Both the position numbers and the translations under genes were made by a program. From positions 61,553,253-61,617,252 of the forward strand of contig CM065297.1 of assembly GCA_032871835.1 (NCBI GenBank): a DNA stretch of 64,000 nucleotides, read 5' to 3'. Below the pieces are notes generated by a model. That model did not search any database. It saw only the letters and a program-made list of their open reading frames with translations, and was not told the origin of the DNA. Of the stretch, positions 21,706 through 33,103 are shown piece after piece. Each line of letters starts with the position of its first letter. Within the stretch, counting starts at the first letter, position 1. The DNA comes from Dipteronia dyeriana (lineage: Eukaryota > Streptophyta > Magnoliopsida > Sapindales > Sapindaceae).

Positions 21706-22848
21706 ATGGCTGATGTTTCTATTCAGCAAAATAATAATGTTGGTTGCTCTTGCTCCCCAAAACCTGATCCATTAGATCATGATGATCATCAGTTATCAAT
21801 CATGGAACAAGGCAAAAGTACCAGTCCTTCTCAAGACTCGTCAACTATAATAAACCCAAGTAGTAGTAGTGTATTTACCACAAATGCTCACAAGATAATT
21901 GCAGAGATTGTGGGAACATATGTGATTGTATTTATATTTTATAGGGTGTGGATGCTGGATGATGAACCAGATAAACAGCCTCTGCATAATAGGCGTTGCA
22001 GTCGCATGGGGCTTGTTTGTCATGGTCATGATATATTCATTTGGCTATGTCTCCGGTGCCCATTTCAATCATGCCGTTACTATTGCTCTTGCCACGTGTC
22101 ATAAATTCCCCTCCGGACAGGTATTATGCGCGCGTATATAGGTTGTGTTAGCATTTGTGTCAATAAGAGTTTTAATGGTGGTGCGTGTATAGGTTGTGTT
22201 AGCGTGTCAAATAATTATAAGAGTTTTAATGGGTGCAGGTACCAGTATACATTGCATCACAATTGGCAGGCTCCACTCTGGCAGTTCGAACCCTTATTCT
22301 GATTTTCCGTGTCATAGTACATATAGATGTTACGGTCACTCAATTTGTGGATCCACAACTGTTAACGAGGCTTTCGCTTGGGAATTTATACTTACTTTTA
22401 TCTTAATGCTCACCATTTGTGGAGTGGCCACTAATAGCAGAGCGGTATGACATCAAATTCTGCAATTCTGATCACTTCATGTAATAACAGTTTCTAACTT
22501 CATTGGAAAAACAGATCAATGAGCTCTCTGGAGTAACAATTGGAGCCACAGTGAAGTTCAGTGTCCTCATAGCTGGGTACATAACAAAAATTCATTATAG
22601 GTCATTGTGAGTCGCAAGCGTTTGTTAGAGCTTAATATTATTGTTCGACCCTCATGATCACGTGCATCTGTGTTTGCAGGAATGTGACAGGAGCATCAAT
22701 GAACCCAGCAAGGAGCATAGGCCCTGCGCTCTTTGCATGGAATTTTCGTAATCTGTGGCTGTATATTTTGGCTCCCGTTCTTGGAACTACAACTGCTACA
22801 TTGATCTACACTCTCCTCTGGCTTCCTTTGCCTGACCAATTTGATTAA
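21706..22848 (+). pseudogene. NIP-type aquaporin gene, frame-broken
   Basis: This is a plant major intrinsic protein of the NIP group, normally a six-helix membrane channel for water or small solutes. The pieces are a hydrophilic start (MADVSIQQ...), helix 1 (IIAEIVGTYVIVF) and helix 2 with loop B (VAWGLFVMVMIYSFGYVSGAHFNHAVTIA). Helix 3 follows (VPVYIASQLAGSTLAVRTL), then helices 4-5 (AFAWEFILTFILMLTICGVAT) and an INELSGVTIGATVKFSVLIAG exon. The last piece is loop E (GASMNPARSIGPALF) and helix 6, ending LPDQFD-stop at 22846-22848. The introns fit NIP positions (donors near 22120, 22445 and 22579). Two frame breaks exist, near 21925-21940 and within the third exon (about 22310-22350), and the first NPA box is NHA. 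The ATG is 1 nt after the gypsy TSD. An AATAAA follows at about 22919. I judge it a pseudogene, though an assembly error cannot be excluded. Confidence 0.75.
22134..22245 (+). repeat. Tandem duplication inside an aquaporin intron
   Basis: Two imperfect copies of about 55 bp lie head to tail, each starting TATAGGTTGTGTTAGC and ending AAGAGTTTTAATGG. They fill most of the intron between the loop B exon and the VPVYIASQ exon. Confidence 0.8.
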
Positions 22849-23649
22849 TTAGGAGAGGTCTCAAGACTGTCTGATGTACATATAAATATTTTGTGCTTTA
22901 TTATATATTATTTTATCAAATAAAGTGGAAAATATTGTACACCATATACTTTTGTATTGAAGAATCAGAATGAGCTATGAATTAGCAAAGCTCAGAAAAT
23001 GAATTAAAGAGAGTTAAATAGAGTTTATTACTACTGTTCACACCAAATTAACCTACCAAGCTCGATCAGCTTATAAATATGAAATATAGCTAACAAAGAT
23101 TGGACCAAACCATATATTAATCAAATCACTAGAGTTTTGATGATCATGATGGGGTTGATGAAACAATTATTGAACATACCTTTTGGCTTAATAAATTCTT
23201 TAACAGCTAGCAGCCATCAAATTCCTCATTGTTGCTACCAACTGCATATAAATATATAATATTTAATTTTAGTCATTTTGATGCTAGCTAGCTAGCTACT
23301 CAAAGTCACGATGATCCGCAAAATCAATTGTTATATAATGTTTGTGAATAACTTTCATGACAATCAAGATTTTCACCTCAACATCAAACATTTTAAGATA
23401 GCTATAATAAATTGATGAAGGTCTTCTTGGTCGGTCCCAGATCAAGAATCATAATTAAGGCAGCTTCAGCATTATTAGTGTATGGTTCGATTAATTCCCT
23501 TACTATCTATGGAAATATATACTATAGTGAGTAGTTAATTTTTTATTTTTTATTTTACAAAAAAAAAATATTGAACCCTTTGAAAGGACTTAAATAAAAA
23601 TGAATTAAAACGGCTTCTAAGTGATTGTCTTGTGAGTTTGAAAAATAAA
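22849..23649. other. AT-rich intergenic stretch between aquaporin and MULE 1
   Basis: Apart from the aquaporin polyadenylation region and a short GCTAGCTAGCTAGC run near 23286, I see no coding, repeat or RNA feature. Confidence 0.6.
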
Positions 23650-23881
23650 TAGCACTAAGTGTGGTGGTTGTTGTGCAAATATCACTACATTAATAATTCA
23701 TGTTTAAAAGACACTACCCTAAGCTTTTCAGTATTTGTCGTTTTCAAAGTCAGGGAGACAGACTTAGAGAGAGAAAACCTCCGTAAAAAAATCGACGGCA
23801 AATAAATCGACTGCAAAGTAACCAGAAGTTAAAGAGTTGTGGTTTTTCGACATTTTAGACGAACATTTGCATTCGATAGAG

Positions 23882-24809
23882 GTAAGTTGAGTTAGATTTT
23901 GTTATCAATTTTGTTGTTGATAAGTTGTTGTGCATGTTTGATATGTTGTGTGTTGATTAAAATTGTAGATTATGGTTTATTTGTGGATCTGAGAATATTT
24001 CTAGGTAGGTTAGGGTTTTAAATCTGGTTGAAAATTTATCGACGAAGATGAATTTTTGTGTTTTCGAGACTTTTTGAAACACTTCTGAGCTTTTTAGCAA
24101 CAAATCAGAGCCTTTTTGAAACACTTCCAAGTTTTTTCATTAGCATTATTAGGTTTTTTTAACTTTGAATCTCTGAGACTTTTTGAAACACATCCGAACA
24201 TTTTAGAAAGAAATATGAGCATTTTTGAAACACCTCTGAGCTTTTTCGTTAGGAATATTAGGTTTTTTAAACTTTGAATCTCCAAGCCTTTGTAAACAGT
24301 TTTCGAGACTTTGTATATAGTGTTCGAGCGTTTGTGAGTTATTTTCAAGCCTTTTGAAAATTAATTTATTTTTCAACATTTTGTATATCGAGCCTTTCTT
24401 TAAAGTGTCCAAGCCTTTTAAAGAAGTTTCTAAGCGTTTTGTAACAATCTCAGAACTTTTTTAAAATGTGGTCCAAGCTTTTTCCAAGAATATCAGTTTT
24501 GTCAATTTTGAATCTCCGAGCCTTTGTAATTTGTTTTTGAGACTTTGTTAGTTGTATCCGAGCTTTTTGAGTACAGGTCTAAGAGTTTGTATATACTGTC
24601 TGAGCCCTTTAAAGAAGTGTTTAAGCCTTTTCGATAACTGCCCGAGCTTTTTAGAAAAGTGCCCGAGCCTTTTAATTAAGTTTTCGAGACTTTTAAATAA
24701 ATGCCCGAGCCTTTTAGATAACTCCCCGAGCCTTTTAGACAACTCCTCGAGCCTTTGATTTAATTTTCCTTTTTAGTAACTTATATGCTTATTTTCTGTG
24801 AAAATGCAG
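23882..24809 (+). other. Predicted 5'-UTR intron of the MULE 1 Ulp1-type gene
   Basis: The donor is GATAGAG followed by GTAAGTTG at 23882. The acceptor is TGCAG ending at 24809, immediately before an ATG at 24810. The same arrangement is found in MULE 2 (42840-44011), including near-identical text around the donor (GTAAGTT) and acceptor. No RNA evidence is available; the support is consensus plus conservation between the two elements. Confidence 0.65.
24045..24770 (+). repeat. Degenerate array, core CGAGCCTTTT (MULE 1 left)
   Basis: More than twenty units of about 20-30 bp recur with cores such as GAGCCTTTT, GAGACTTTTT and GAGCTTTTT, for example repeated CCCGAGCCTTTTAGA near 24660-24750. The units are too variable for CRISPR. 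The array lies wholly in the predicted intron 23882-24809. The right array (40540-40940) carries the inverted complement, so both introns have the same sense relative to their own transcripts. Confidence 0.85.
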
Positions 24810-26817
24810 ATGAGAAATCAGCTGACGGATTTGCTGAAAACTCATGCAGGAGAATGATACGAGGGAAAACTAACTCTGCACGACCATTTTGATGACCTTC
24901 GAGATATCGACACTGCACTGAACATGGTACCTTAACATTTGGCAGTCGAAGACTGGCGACATTATACGAAGTCTTGTTTTGGTCATTTCCTGCGGATGCA
25001 TCGAGAGATGAAATTTTTGGTGGGCATTGTCCATCGACTGCTTATGTGCGAGTTGCATCATGATGGATCGGAGGATGAGATGCAATTTTTGTTAGGTCAT
25101 TTTTCAGTCGGGTTCTCTAAGGTCGAGTTCTGTCTCATCACCGGATTGAAGTTCGGCGTGATTCCCGACACAACGAGGTATGAGATGGTAGAGAACGAGA
25201 GCAGGAGATACTTACCCAGGGTTTACAAGAGTTTCAACTGCTTAAAAAGGTCCAAGATATGGATCCTTTTGTTCATACCAAGGACCATACAGCATACCCG
25301 ATTGGTCCTCAGGTTCCCTGGTCGAGCCCAACGCTTCTTAGCCCTCCATCCGATCAGCCTAGACGGAGTCCTTTATCAGAGCACTCCTATTTGGTCCACA
25401 CAACGGATCCCCTTAGACAATCCACACAGCATAACCCTCTGCCACATGCCAGTGCACCCCACAGATCTGACCCCTCCGGTCAATCCCAACGCAGCCCACC
25501 CCGTAGTTTAGTTGGACCTGAGCGCACCCCTACTCCGGGACAGGGTTCCTCCTCCCACCATCATACCCTAACGATTAGGCTGGGAGCTCGCAAGCGAGGC
25601 TAGCATTTGTTGAGCCCATACACTCACCCATGTCGGTCGAAGAGGCCAAGGACACAGCCGGACCCAGAACATGCATTCCTTCTCAATGCTTTGGTATATG
25701 TAGACCAGCTTGCAACTTATAATGCATACAAGAGGAACGTGATGGGGGAATTTTAAGTATAACACTCTCTATCATACTTAAACACCTCAGTAAAATTACG
25801 TGGTTTTCTAACTGCATGAAAATTAATTATACAGACATGATGTGGATCTACTGGAGCTGTCACTGTCACTTGGTTCCACCGGTTGTAAGAAAACTTCATT
25901 GAGTTGTATGATAGAGTACATTTGTTACTTGAATTGTCTTTTACGTAATGGTAGAATACTAACAATGTATACTGTTTATATTGTCAGCATATGGAAGTGT
26001 ATCTGCATATTTTACGAAAGCGTTAGCAAGCTTACCACATTGTCTACAATCAGAGGATGACCTTACTGAATTCTCAGTCTTTGTAAGTGTTTATAATGTA
26101 CTGGTTTTGCATAAACGTTTCTGCTTTTCTTCATGTTTCTAACTTTTCGATAATTTATTTATATACAGTCATTGTTGGAGTATTAGTGGGCGAGAATCAT
26201 GTCTCGTGATGCTGAGGGACAAGTCATGATGAAAAAGTGGTCTGTGTTGAAGTACAGGTGCTCGTCTGAGAACCTTATGACTGTGTATGGATTGGCATCG
26301 CTAGGAAACCTGCCATGGCACGAGGTTGGCATGGTTGAGTCTTATACAGTTATGGTTTCAATGTGTTAATTTAAAAACTATTAGTTTACCATAACACTTT
26401 AAAATCGTGTACCTTCGAGTTATGATACCGTGCAACATTGGCTGCCAGTATTGACTCCTAGCGACGGTCGATCTCAGTGCTGGAAAGATCCACGTCCTAG
26501 ACCCATTCAGACGGGAAGTTTCTCATACGGATGAGGAAATAGTAGGTTGCACCATTGAGATGGTTTTTGCCCTCCATGTTGCATCAGGCGAGGTTTCACG
26601 TTGCGAGAGCGAGCGGCTTACCGAAGTTCACGAAGCGGAATGGGGCCCATTACATTAAGCTTGATGTCTGCAACATATGTGCCCCAACAACGTAAAGGGT
26701 AAGGCTGTTTGAACATCATATTAACTTAAATTTGGTTTTATTAACATTATTTTGCAGTGGTTGTTCATGTGATACATTACAGGGGTAACTGTGGTACCCA
26801 TACGTTGAGATTGATAG
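24810..26817 (+). pseudogene. MULE 1 DUF1985/Ulp1-like gene, 5' part
   Basis: The ATG at 24810 begins a frame whose counterpart in MULE 2 starts the same way. The DUF1985-like domain reads SCFGHFLRMHREMKFLVG...FSVGFSKVEFCLITGLKFGVIPD (24939-25170). A Pro/Ser-rich linker follows (about 25260-25600), which is compressed compared with MULE 2. Then comes an RHDVDLLE block (about 25837). The start of the C48 (Ulp1/SENP) peptidase domain comes next (about 26190-26800) with LPWHEV and the catalytic Cys block GNCG at 26784-26795. Frameshifts and a missing segment after DUF1985 break it. Ulp1-type enzymes cleave SUMO-like conjugates; the role of these transposon copies is unknown. The copia at 26818 interrupts the last exon, which resumes at 37550. 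Confidence 0.7.
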
Positions 26818-28150
26818 TGTAGGGAAAATACGCGCATCGGAAGTGTGAAGAATTTAAAATCAGGGTTTCGGTATATATAAAAAAAATTTCCTTTTTTATA
26901 ACAAGAACCTTAACACTAGATTAATTGATGTATTTATAAAGTCGTACATTTTTCTCGTGATGATTGAACTAGGGCCGAATTGAATTCGCAAGATCTTCCA
27001 ATCCAATCACGAACGTGAATCATCTAGGAGTGTGGGCTCCCTTTCTTTAAATTGTAAACCTGGGGATTGAAACAAACAAAATCAATTTCTTTGTTAGTCA
27101 CAATAATCATCCAAGAAGAAAACAAAGAACGTTAGGTCACTTGTGAATTATCCATCAATTTGATTGAAACCTACGTGAACCTTGATTCGATGTTGTACAC
27201 ATGACCTTTTAATGTAAAGGTTACTAGGGTACTATCAAAAACAAAACGTTCTTTCTTCCTTTTGTTCTTTGCCGAATCTCACACTATTTCTTAGAGTTGA
27301 TCGAATTTTGTCCAGAGCAAAAACAAATTTTTCTCCCTCAAAATTCTAAGGTGGCCGAATTCTCTCCTAGTAGAATTCTTTTTGGATGGCAGAAATCTCT
27401 CTTCTTTTAAATATAGGGCTGGCCAAAAATTTCTTCTTGGAATTGTATGGGCTGGCCGAAATTAACAGAAGTATATATATAGGATCATAAATCCTCTCCT
27501 AAGAAGGATTTACTTAGTTGTTAAGAATCCTTTCCTTAGGTTGATTTGCTTGGTGGTTAAGAATCCTTTTCTAAAAGAAATTCTATCTTACACCAAGACT
27601 CGTAATCCAACTTAATAGTGTATTTGTACCCATATTAAAGACTTCCTAATTTGATTAGATAAATAATTCATTTTATTTTTCTACTTATCAAATATAGTCT
27701 TTAATATAAATTATACTACCAACAATAGTATAAAATTAGGAGACCTACTCCTACTAGAAAAAAAAATTTGACTTTTAATTAAATAATTAATTAATTACCA
27801 AATTAATTAATTTCCATTTAATTAAATAATAAAATAAAAATAATATAATTAAGCTATTTTAAATAGCCTTGCCGCCCAACACATATATATTGGTCAATAT
27901 ATTATTTTTCTTATTTTATTAAATTCATTGGACCATAAAAAAAAGTCCACATGTGAACTAGACTCATTCTTACAAAAAGAAACAAATCCATATGCCTCAA
28001 TACAATTCTAAATGGACCCCTAAATTGGTCCGGTAGAATATATCAAGTGATCCATGCAAGTTCGTGTGGATTAGGGATCTTGGCGGACTATGTAATTAAA
28101 GCTCTAATAGACCCAACCCAATCACAATCAACAAATGATTCACTTAGGTC
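26818..28150 (-). repeat. Truncated 3' LTR of copia 2
   Basis: The segment aligns with 33002-36596 of the 5' LTR once the solo LTR is removed. The match ends at ACTTAGGTC (28150), where the coding sequence of pol begins directly. The part matching 36597-37549 is absent. LTR text is otherwise similar, with small substitutions and a shorter AT repeat. Confidence 0.9.
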
Positions 28151-29228
28151 CAGTGATTAAATCCCCTCCAAAGTATACAAGCTTATAATCTTTCGTTCTC
28201 CTAAGATACTTGAAAATATGCTTGACTATCGTCCAGTGATCAGGATCAGCCTTCGATTGAAACCTGCTAACTATGCCCAAAGCAAAACAAATATCTGGTC
28301 TAGTACAGAGCATTGCATACATGAGACTTCCAACTACCGATGCATATGGAACTCTACTCATGAATTGCTCTTTATGCTTATTCTTAGGAACTTGTTCCTT
28401 AGAAAGTTTGATTCCATGTCTGAAAGGTAACATACCTTTCTTGGAATCTTGCATGGAAAACCTAGACAAGATTTTATCCATGTATGAAGCTTGGGATATT
28501 GCAATCGTTTTATTCTTTCTATCCCTTATGACTTGGATACAAAGAATATAACTTGCTTTTCCTAAGTCCTTCATATCAAATTATTTTGCTAACCATTCTT
28601 TTATTTATGTCAATACACCTATATAGTTTCCGATGAGTAGTATATCATCAACATAAAGAACTAGAAAAAAAAACTTATCGCTTTTAATCCTTTTGTATAC
28701 ACAAGGTTCGTCAAGGTTTTGAATAAATCCAAAACTTTTCATGGCTTGATCGAACCTTATGTTCAAGGATCTGGATGCTTGCTTCAATCCATATATGGAT
28801 CTTTGCAACTTGCATACCCTTTCCTCTTGGCCTTTTTTAATGAATCCTTCTAGTTACATCATGTTGAATCCTTCTAGATGCATCATGTAGATGCTTTCGT
28901 CAAGACTTCCATTAAGGAAAGCTGACTTGACGTCCATTTGCCAAATTTCTAAGTCTAGAGATGCCGCAATGGATAAGAGTATCCTAATGTGTTTAAGCAT
29001 GGCCACAAGAGAGAAGGTTTCTTCATAGTCGATACCTTCCTTCTGTGTGTAACCTTTAGCTACCAATCTAGCTTTAAAGGTTTTCACATTTCCATCCATT
29101 CCTCTTTTCCTCTTGTATACCCACTTGCACCCATTGGGTTTTATCCCTTTAGGCAAGTCTACAAGAGACCAGACTTTGTTTTTGAACATAGATTCAATTT
29201 TGGATTGCATTATGACGACAATCAACAT
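28140..29228 (-). pseudogene. copia 2 reverse transcriptase, in fragments
   Basis: The frame 28854-29228 holds NKVWSLVDLPKG, GCKWVYKRKRG, FKARLVAKGYTQKEGIDYEETFS and DVKSAFLNG. The frame 28605-28808 has YGLKQASRSL and VLYVDDILLIG (the YVDD catalytic motif). The frame 28140-28574 has MKDLGKASYILGIQ-like text through YASVVGSLMYAMLCTRPDICF and ends at the deletion junction. All three are consecutive parts of a copia RT separated by frameshifts. The RNase H domain that should follow is missing. Confidence 0.85.
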
Positions 29229-29249
29229 CTTCTATTGCTTCCTTGTACG

Positions 29250-30533
29250 TATAGAGATCATCATCGTCTAGGAGATTCTCTACAGATTCTCCTAGACCGA
29301 TGTATCTGTCGGGTTGTTTACTAACCCTCCCACTATGACGAGGTATGGTAGATTGTTGATCTTATGTTGGTACAAAACTTACAATTGGGCTTGGTTGTGA
29401 AACCTCTTGTGGAATTGTATCTCTTGAAAGCTCATTTAGGACAATTCTACTTTTAGGCATAAAATTATTCATATAGTCCTCTTCCAGAAATTTAGAATTT
29501 GTCGAAACAAATACTTTAAGATCTTTTTGCTCCTTTTGGATACCCTACAAATATGCATGTTTCTTAATGGGACTCAATCTTTTATGTCTTTCCTTTTAAC
29601 ACGTGTGCAGGACATCCAAATATCCTTAAGTGTTATAAACTAGGCTTTCGCCCGGTCCATAACTCATGCGATGTTTTAGGAACCGACTTTAATGGTACAT
29701 CATTTAAATGTACATGGCAGTTTGTAAAGCATATCCCCAAAAAGAATTAGGAAGTGTTGAATAACTTAACATAGACCTAACCATGTCCAAAAGAGTTCTA
29801 TTTCTCCTTTCTGCCACCCCATTTTGTTGAGGTGTACCTGGTGCAGAAAACTGAGAAATTATCTCATTATCAATAAGATATTGTTGAAACTCACCAGATA
29901 GATATTCTCCACCACGATCAGACCTCAAGATTTTTATGCGTTTCTCAAGCTGATTTTCTACTTCAACTTTAAATGCTTTGAACATGTCAAAAGCATCCAA
30001 CTTATGTCTCATGAGATACACATAGCCAAATCTTGAGTGATCATCCGTGAAAGCGATAAAGTACTCATATCCACCTCTAGCTTGAATGCTCATAGGTCCA
30101 CACACATCAGTGTGTATCAATCCTAAACATTCGATGGCTCTTGTGCCTTTGGTATAAATGACCTTATGGTCAATTTACCTTCCAAACAAGATTCATAAGT
30201 TGGTAGGTCATCAACCTTTAAGTCACTTAAAGGTCTGTCACTTACCAATCTTTTAATCCTATTAAGGTTAATATGACTTAGGCGTAAATGCCATAGGTAG
30301 GTTTCATCTTTTTATAATTTTACTCTTTTATGATTAGGTTCCGTTGATTTCGTGTCTAACAAGTGAGAGATATTTCCATGAAAATAGAATAAACCGTTTT
30401 CCAACGTACCTTTGCAAATAATTTTGTCATTCTTACTAATAATAAAAGCTTTATTAAAAGTAGCCGAATAACCAAATTTATTTAAACAAGAAACTGAAAT
30501 TAAATTCTTATTGAATTGAGGTACATAATACAT
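29250..30533 (-). pseudogene. copia 2 integrase, in fragments
   Basis: The frame 29704-30120 contains the integrase core. It has MIHTDVCGPM with the first Asp, ILRSDRGGEYLSGEF with the second, and QQNGVAERRNRTLL with the Glu. Upstream (30312-30533) lies the MYYVPQFNKNLISVSCL block that precedes the zinc region in copia pol. The C-terminal domain and linker to RT (29250-29700) are degenerate. Confidence 0.8.
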
Positions 30534-31570
30534 GTCTATTTAATCTAAATGCCTATAAGAATATAAACAAATTCTAATATCTCCCACTGAACTAGCAGAC
30601 ACCAACGCTCCATTGCCTAAATGCAAGTTAAATTCGTTCTCATTAAGCCTTCTCCTTTTCTTGAACCCCTGTAAGGAAAAACAAACATGATTAGTGGCTC
30701 CGGAGTCTATGATCCAAGAATCCTTAGAATCCGCCAAAAAAATGTTTCAAGATAATTAATATTACCTTCTTCGTTCTTGTCTTGAGACTTTGGGAAATTT
30801 CTTTTCCAATGTCCCTTTTCACCACAAAGGAAACACTTCCCTTTGATCTTGGTTACTTTCTTTGTCTCCTTCTTAGTAGGTCCTAGTTGTTTTTTCTTCT
30901 GTTGTTTCCTGACCTTCTAACGGGTCTTAACAGTAGTAACTTTACCTATGGTATGAATCTCTTGACCCTTGCCTTTCACAAGGATTTTTTCCTCGCTTTG
31001 AACATCTTGCATTAGGCCTTGCAAGGTGTATTCCTTATTATTCAAGGTGTAGTCCAACTTGAATTGATCAAAGGAATCCGACAGTGAGTTGACAATCATG
31101 TCAATTTTGGTCTCACCATCAGTCTCAGCACCATTCAGTTCAGCAATTTTGAGATATGCTATGACGTTCATCATGTTATCTTTCACACCCTATCTAGGTT
31201 TCATCCTAAGGTTCATAAAAACAGTCACTGCCACTCTCTTAGTCGTCCTAGACCTCATAGCAAACATCTTCTCTAGAAACATCATTAAATCGGCATCAGT
31301 CTCCATTCCCTCATGTTGCTGTTGCAACACATCGGAGATGGTGGCCATAATGTAACATTTAGCCATCTCATCAGAAGACTCTTACTGCTGATACTCATCT
31401 ATTTGCTCCTAAGTAGACTCATTAGTAGGAGTAGGTGGTTTAGGAGTGCATAGAATGAACTTATGCTTTTCGGATTGAAATAAAAGCCCAATTTTCCTTT
31501 TCCATGTGATATAATTATCACTAGTTAAAGTATTGTCTTTTAGGATGTTGATTAGGGATGGGGTCATGAT
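30534..31570 (-). pseudogene. copia 2 gag, zinc knuckle and protease, in fragments
   Basis: From right to left, gag starts near 31570 (MTPSLINILKD, YITWKRKIGLLF) and runs to the ORF 30917-31186. A Lys-rich segment and a knuckle (CFLCGEKGHWK) follow at about 30810. The protease motif WIIDSGATNHVC lies in the frame 30540-30737. Stops and shifts separate these pieces. Gag forms the capsid and the protease cleaves the polyprotein. Confidence 0.75.
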
Positions 31571-32789
31571 TTCTGAACAATAACAAAAATTATATAAGTA
31601 AATAATCCTGATAAAGCAGTTTCTAATATTTATCTTGGATTAAAAAAAATAATTCAATCGTAAAAAAATCAACGGTGATCCAACACCCTTAAATGTCACG
31701 CCTCCTTTAGGAGTTCACAATATTTACTAGTTGGACTAGGTCCCACCTAATTGTTAACATAACAACCAACGTTTTCAATTTTAGCCTTGCTGTTTTTATT
31801 AACAAGAACTCTTAGGATGATATTAATAAAATTACATTGAGTGTGTTACCAAGCTATCGACCTTCAATATAATCCCTCACGAATATCCCTCATTTAGGAG
31901 TAGATATCGTTTGGGCTAATTGTCTAGTCTATCCTTGTAAGGAAGTATCTTGCTAAATTCCATTCATGAATACCTCTTGAGAGGTTATTACACGAAACAT
32001 AAAGCTCAACTAAACTTGGAGGCCGTAGGTGTTCCAAAACACCTTCTCCCACTCAATTATTTAAGGCCTGTGATCGAATTCCTAAGAATGATTTACCAAG
32101 TTATCTAGATGCCAATTTAGATACCTAAACCATTCTATGCATGTTCATACCAAAAGAGATATATGAGTGGCACTCCTATTCTATATGACATGTTATCAAA
32201 CAATGACAAACATTGCAATATTTACAAAAAATATAAATATCTACAATTTTGGTCCATCCTAGAAAAGCAAGTAAATTACATGTCTTGGAATACAAAAAAA
32301 AAAAACTTCTTTCTTGGCGAACAAGTCTTCACGCGACCTTCATCGTTTTGGACTCCCTCGGTTGCCTCTCACGGGCTTGCTCACCCTTGGATCCCCACCC
32401 ATGGGTGTGCGCATGGCACAACCCCATAAAGGACTGCCATGCGCAGCCCATGGCTTCCATAAGGCTGTCGTGCGTAGCCCATGCCACAGCAAACTTGGCC
32501 GCATGCTCTTTGCACGCATGTTTATTGCTACAGCTCGCACGGTCCCAAACTTGTTCCTGTTCCCCCAATTCTGCAAACCTTCGAGTCTTCGATGCTTTAG
32601 TGTATTAAAGAAGAATTATTAATAAAAATACTGCAGATTTTTTTTTATTACAAAAACAAAATAAAAAAAAACTTAGCAACTACCAAGAAGAAAATTATGG
32701 CGATGATAGACCGCTCTTCTTGTTACAATCCCAAAACAAAAATACATTGAAATTCTATGACCAAAATTGAGCAATAGCAAACCACATAT

Positions 32790-32859
<70 letters not shown>

Positions 32860-32986
32860 ACCATACATTCCAATGTAAATATATATGTGAATACCTAGAG
32901 TGTCATCTCTTTCTAAAACATGCATATATACAATAAAAAAAATAAGATTCACGAACACATACATCAATTAATCAAGGGTACAATCA
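31571..32986 (-). other. copia 2 untranslated leader with microsatellite
   Basis: This is the region between the primer-binding site and gag. No credible protein is visible in it; the frames at 32249-32622 overlap each other on both strands and show no domain. It contains the AC/AT microsatellite at 32793-32859. Confidence 0.6.
32793..32859. repeat. (AC)n-(AT)n compound microsatellite
   Basis: About 24 AC repeats are followed directly by about 9 AT repeats. Confidence 0.97.
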
Positions 32987-32999
32987 GGCTCTGATACCA
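32987..32999 (-). other. Primer-binding site of copia 2
   Basis: On the minus strand this reads TGGTATCAGAGCC, complementary to initiator Met tRNA. It is 2 nt from the LTR edge at 33002. Confidence 0.9.
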
Positions 33000-33103
33000 C
33001 TTGTAGGGAAAATACGCGCAGCGGAAGCGTGAAGAATTTGAAATCAGGGTTTCGGTATAAATAAAAAAATTTCCCTTTTTAATAACAAGAACCTTAACCC
33101 TAG

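Noticed and set aside
24045..24770. CRISPR-like direct repeats (also 40540-40940, 43030-43970 and 50590-51200)
   Set aside because: Units vary in sequence and spacing, there are no unique spacers of constant length, and the host is a plant.
32249..32622. Overlapping plus and minus open frames in a GC-richer patch
   Set aside because: They overlap on both strands, lack domains and lie in the untranslated leader of copia 2.
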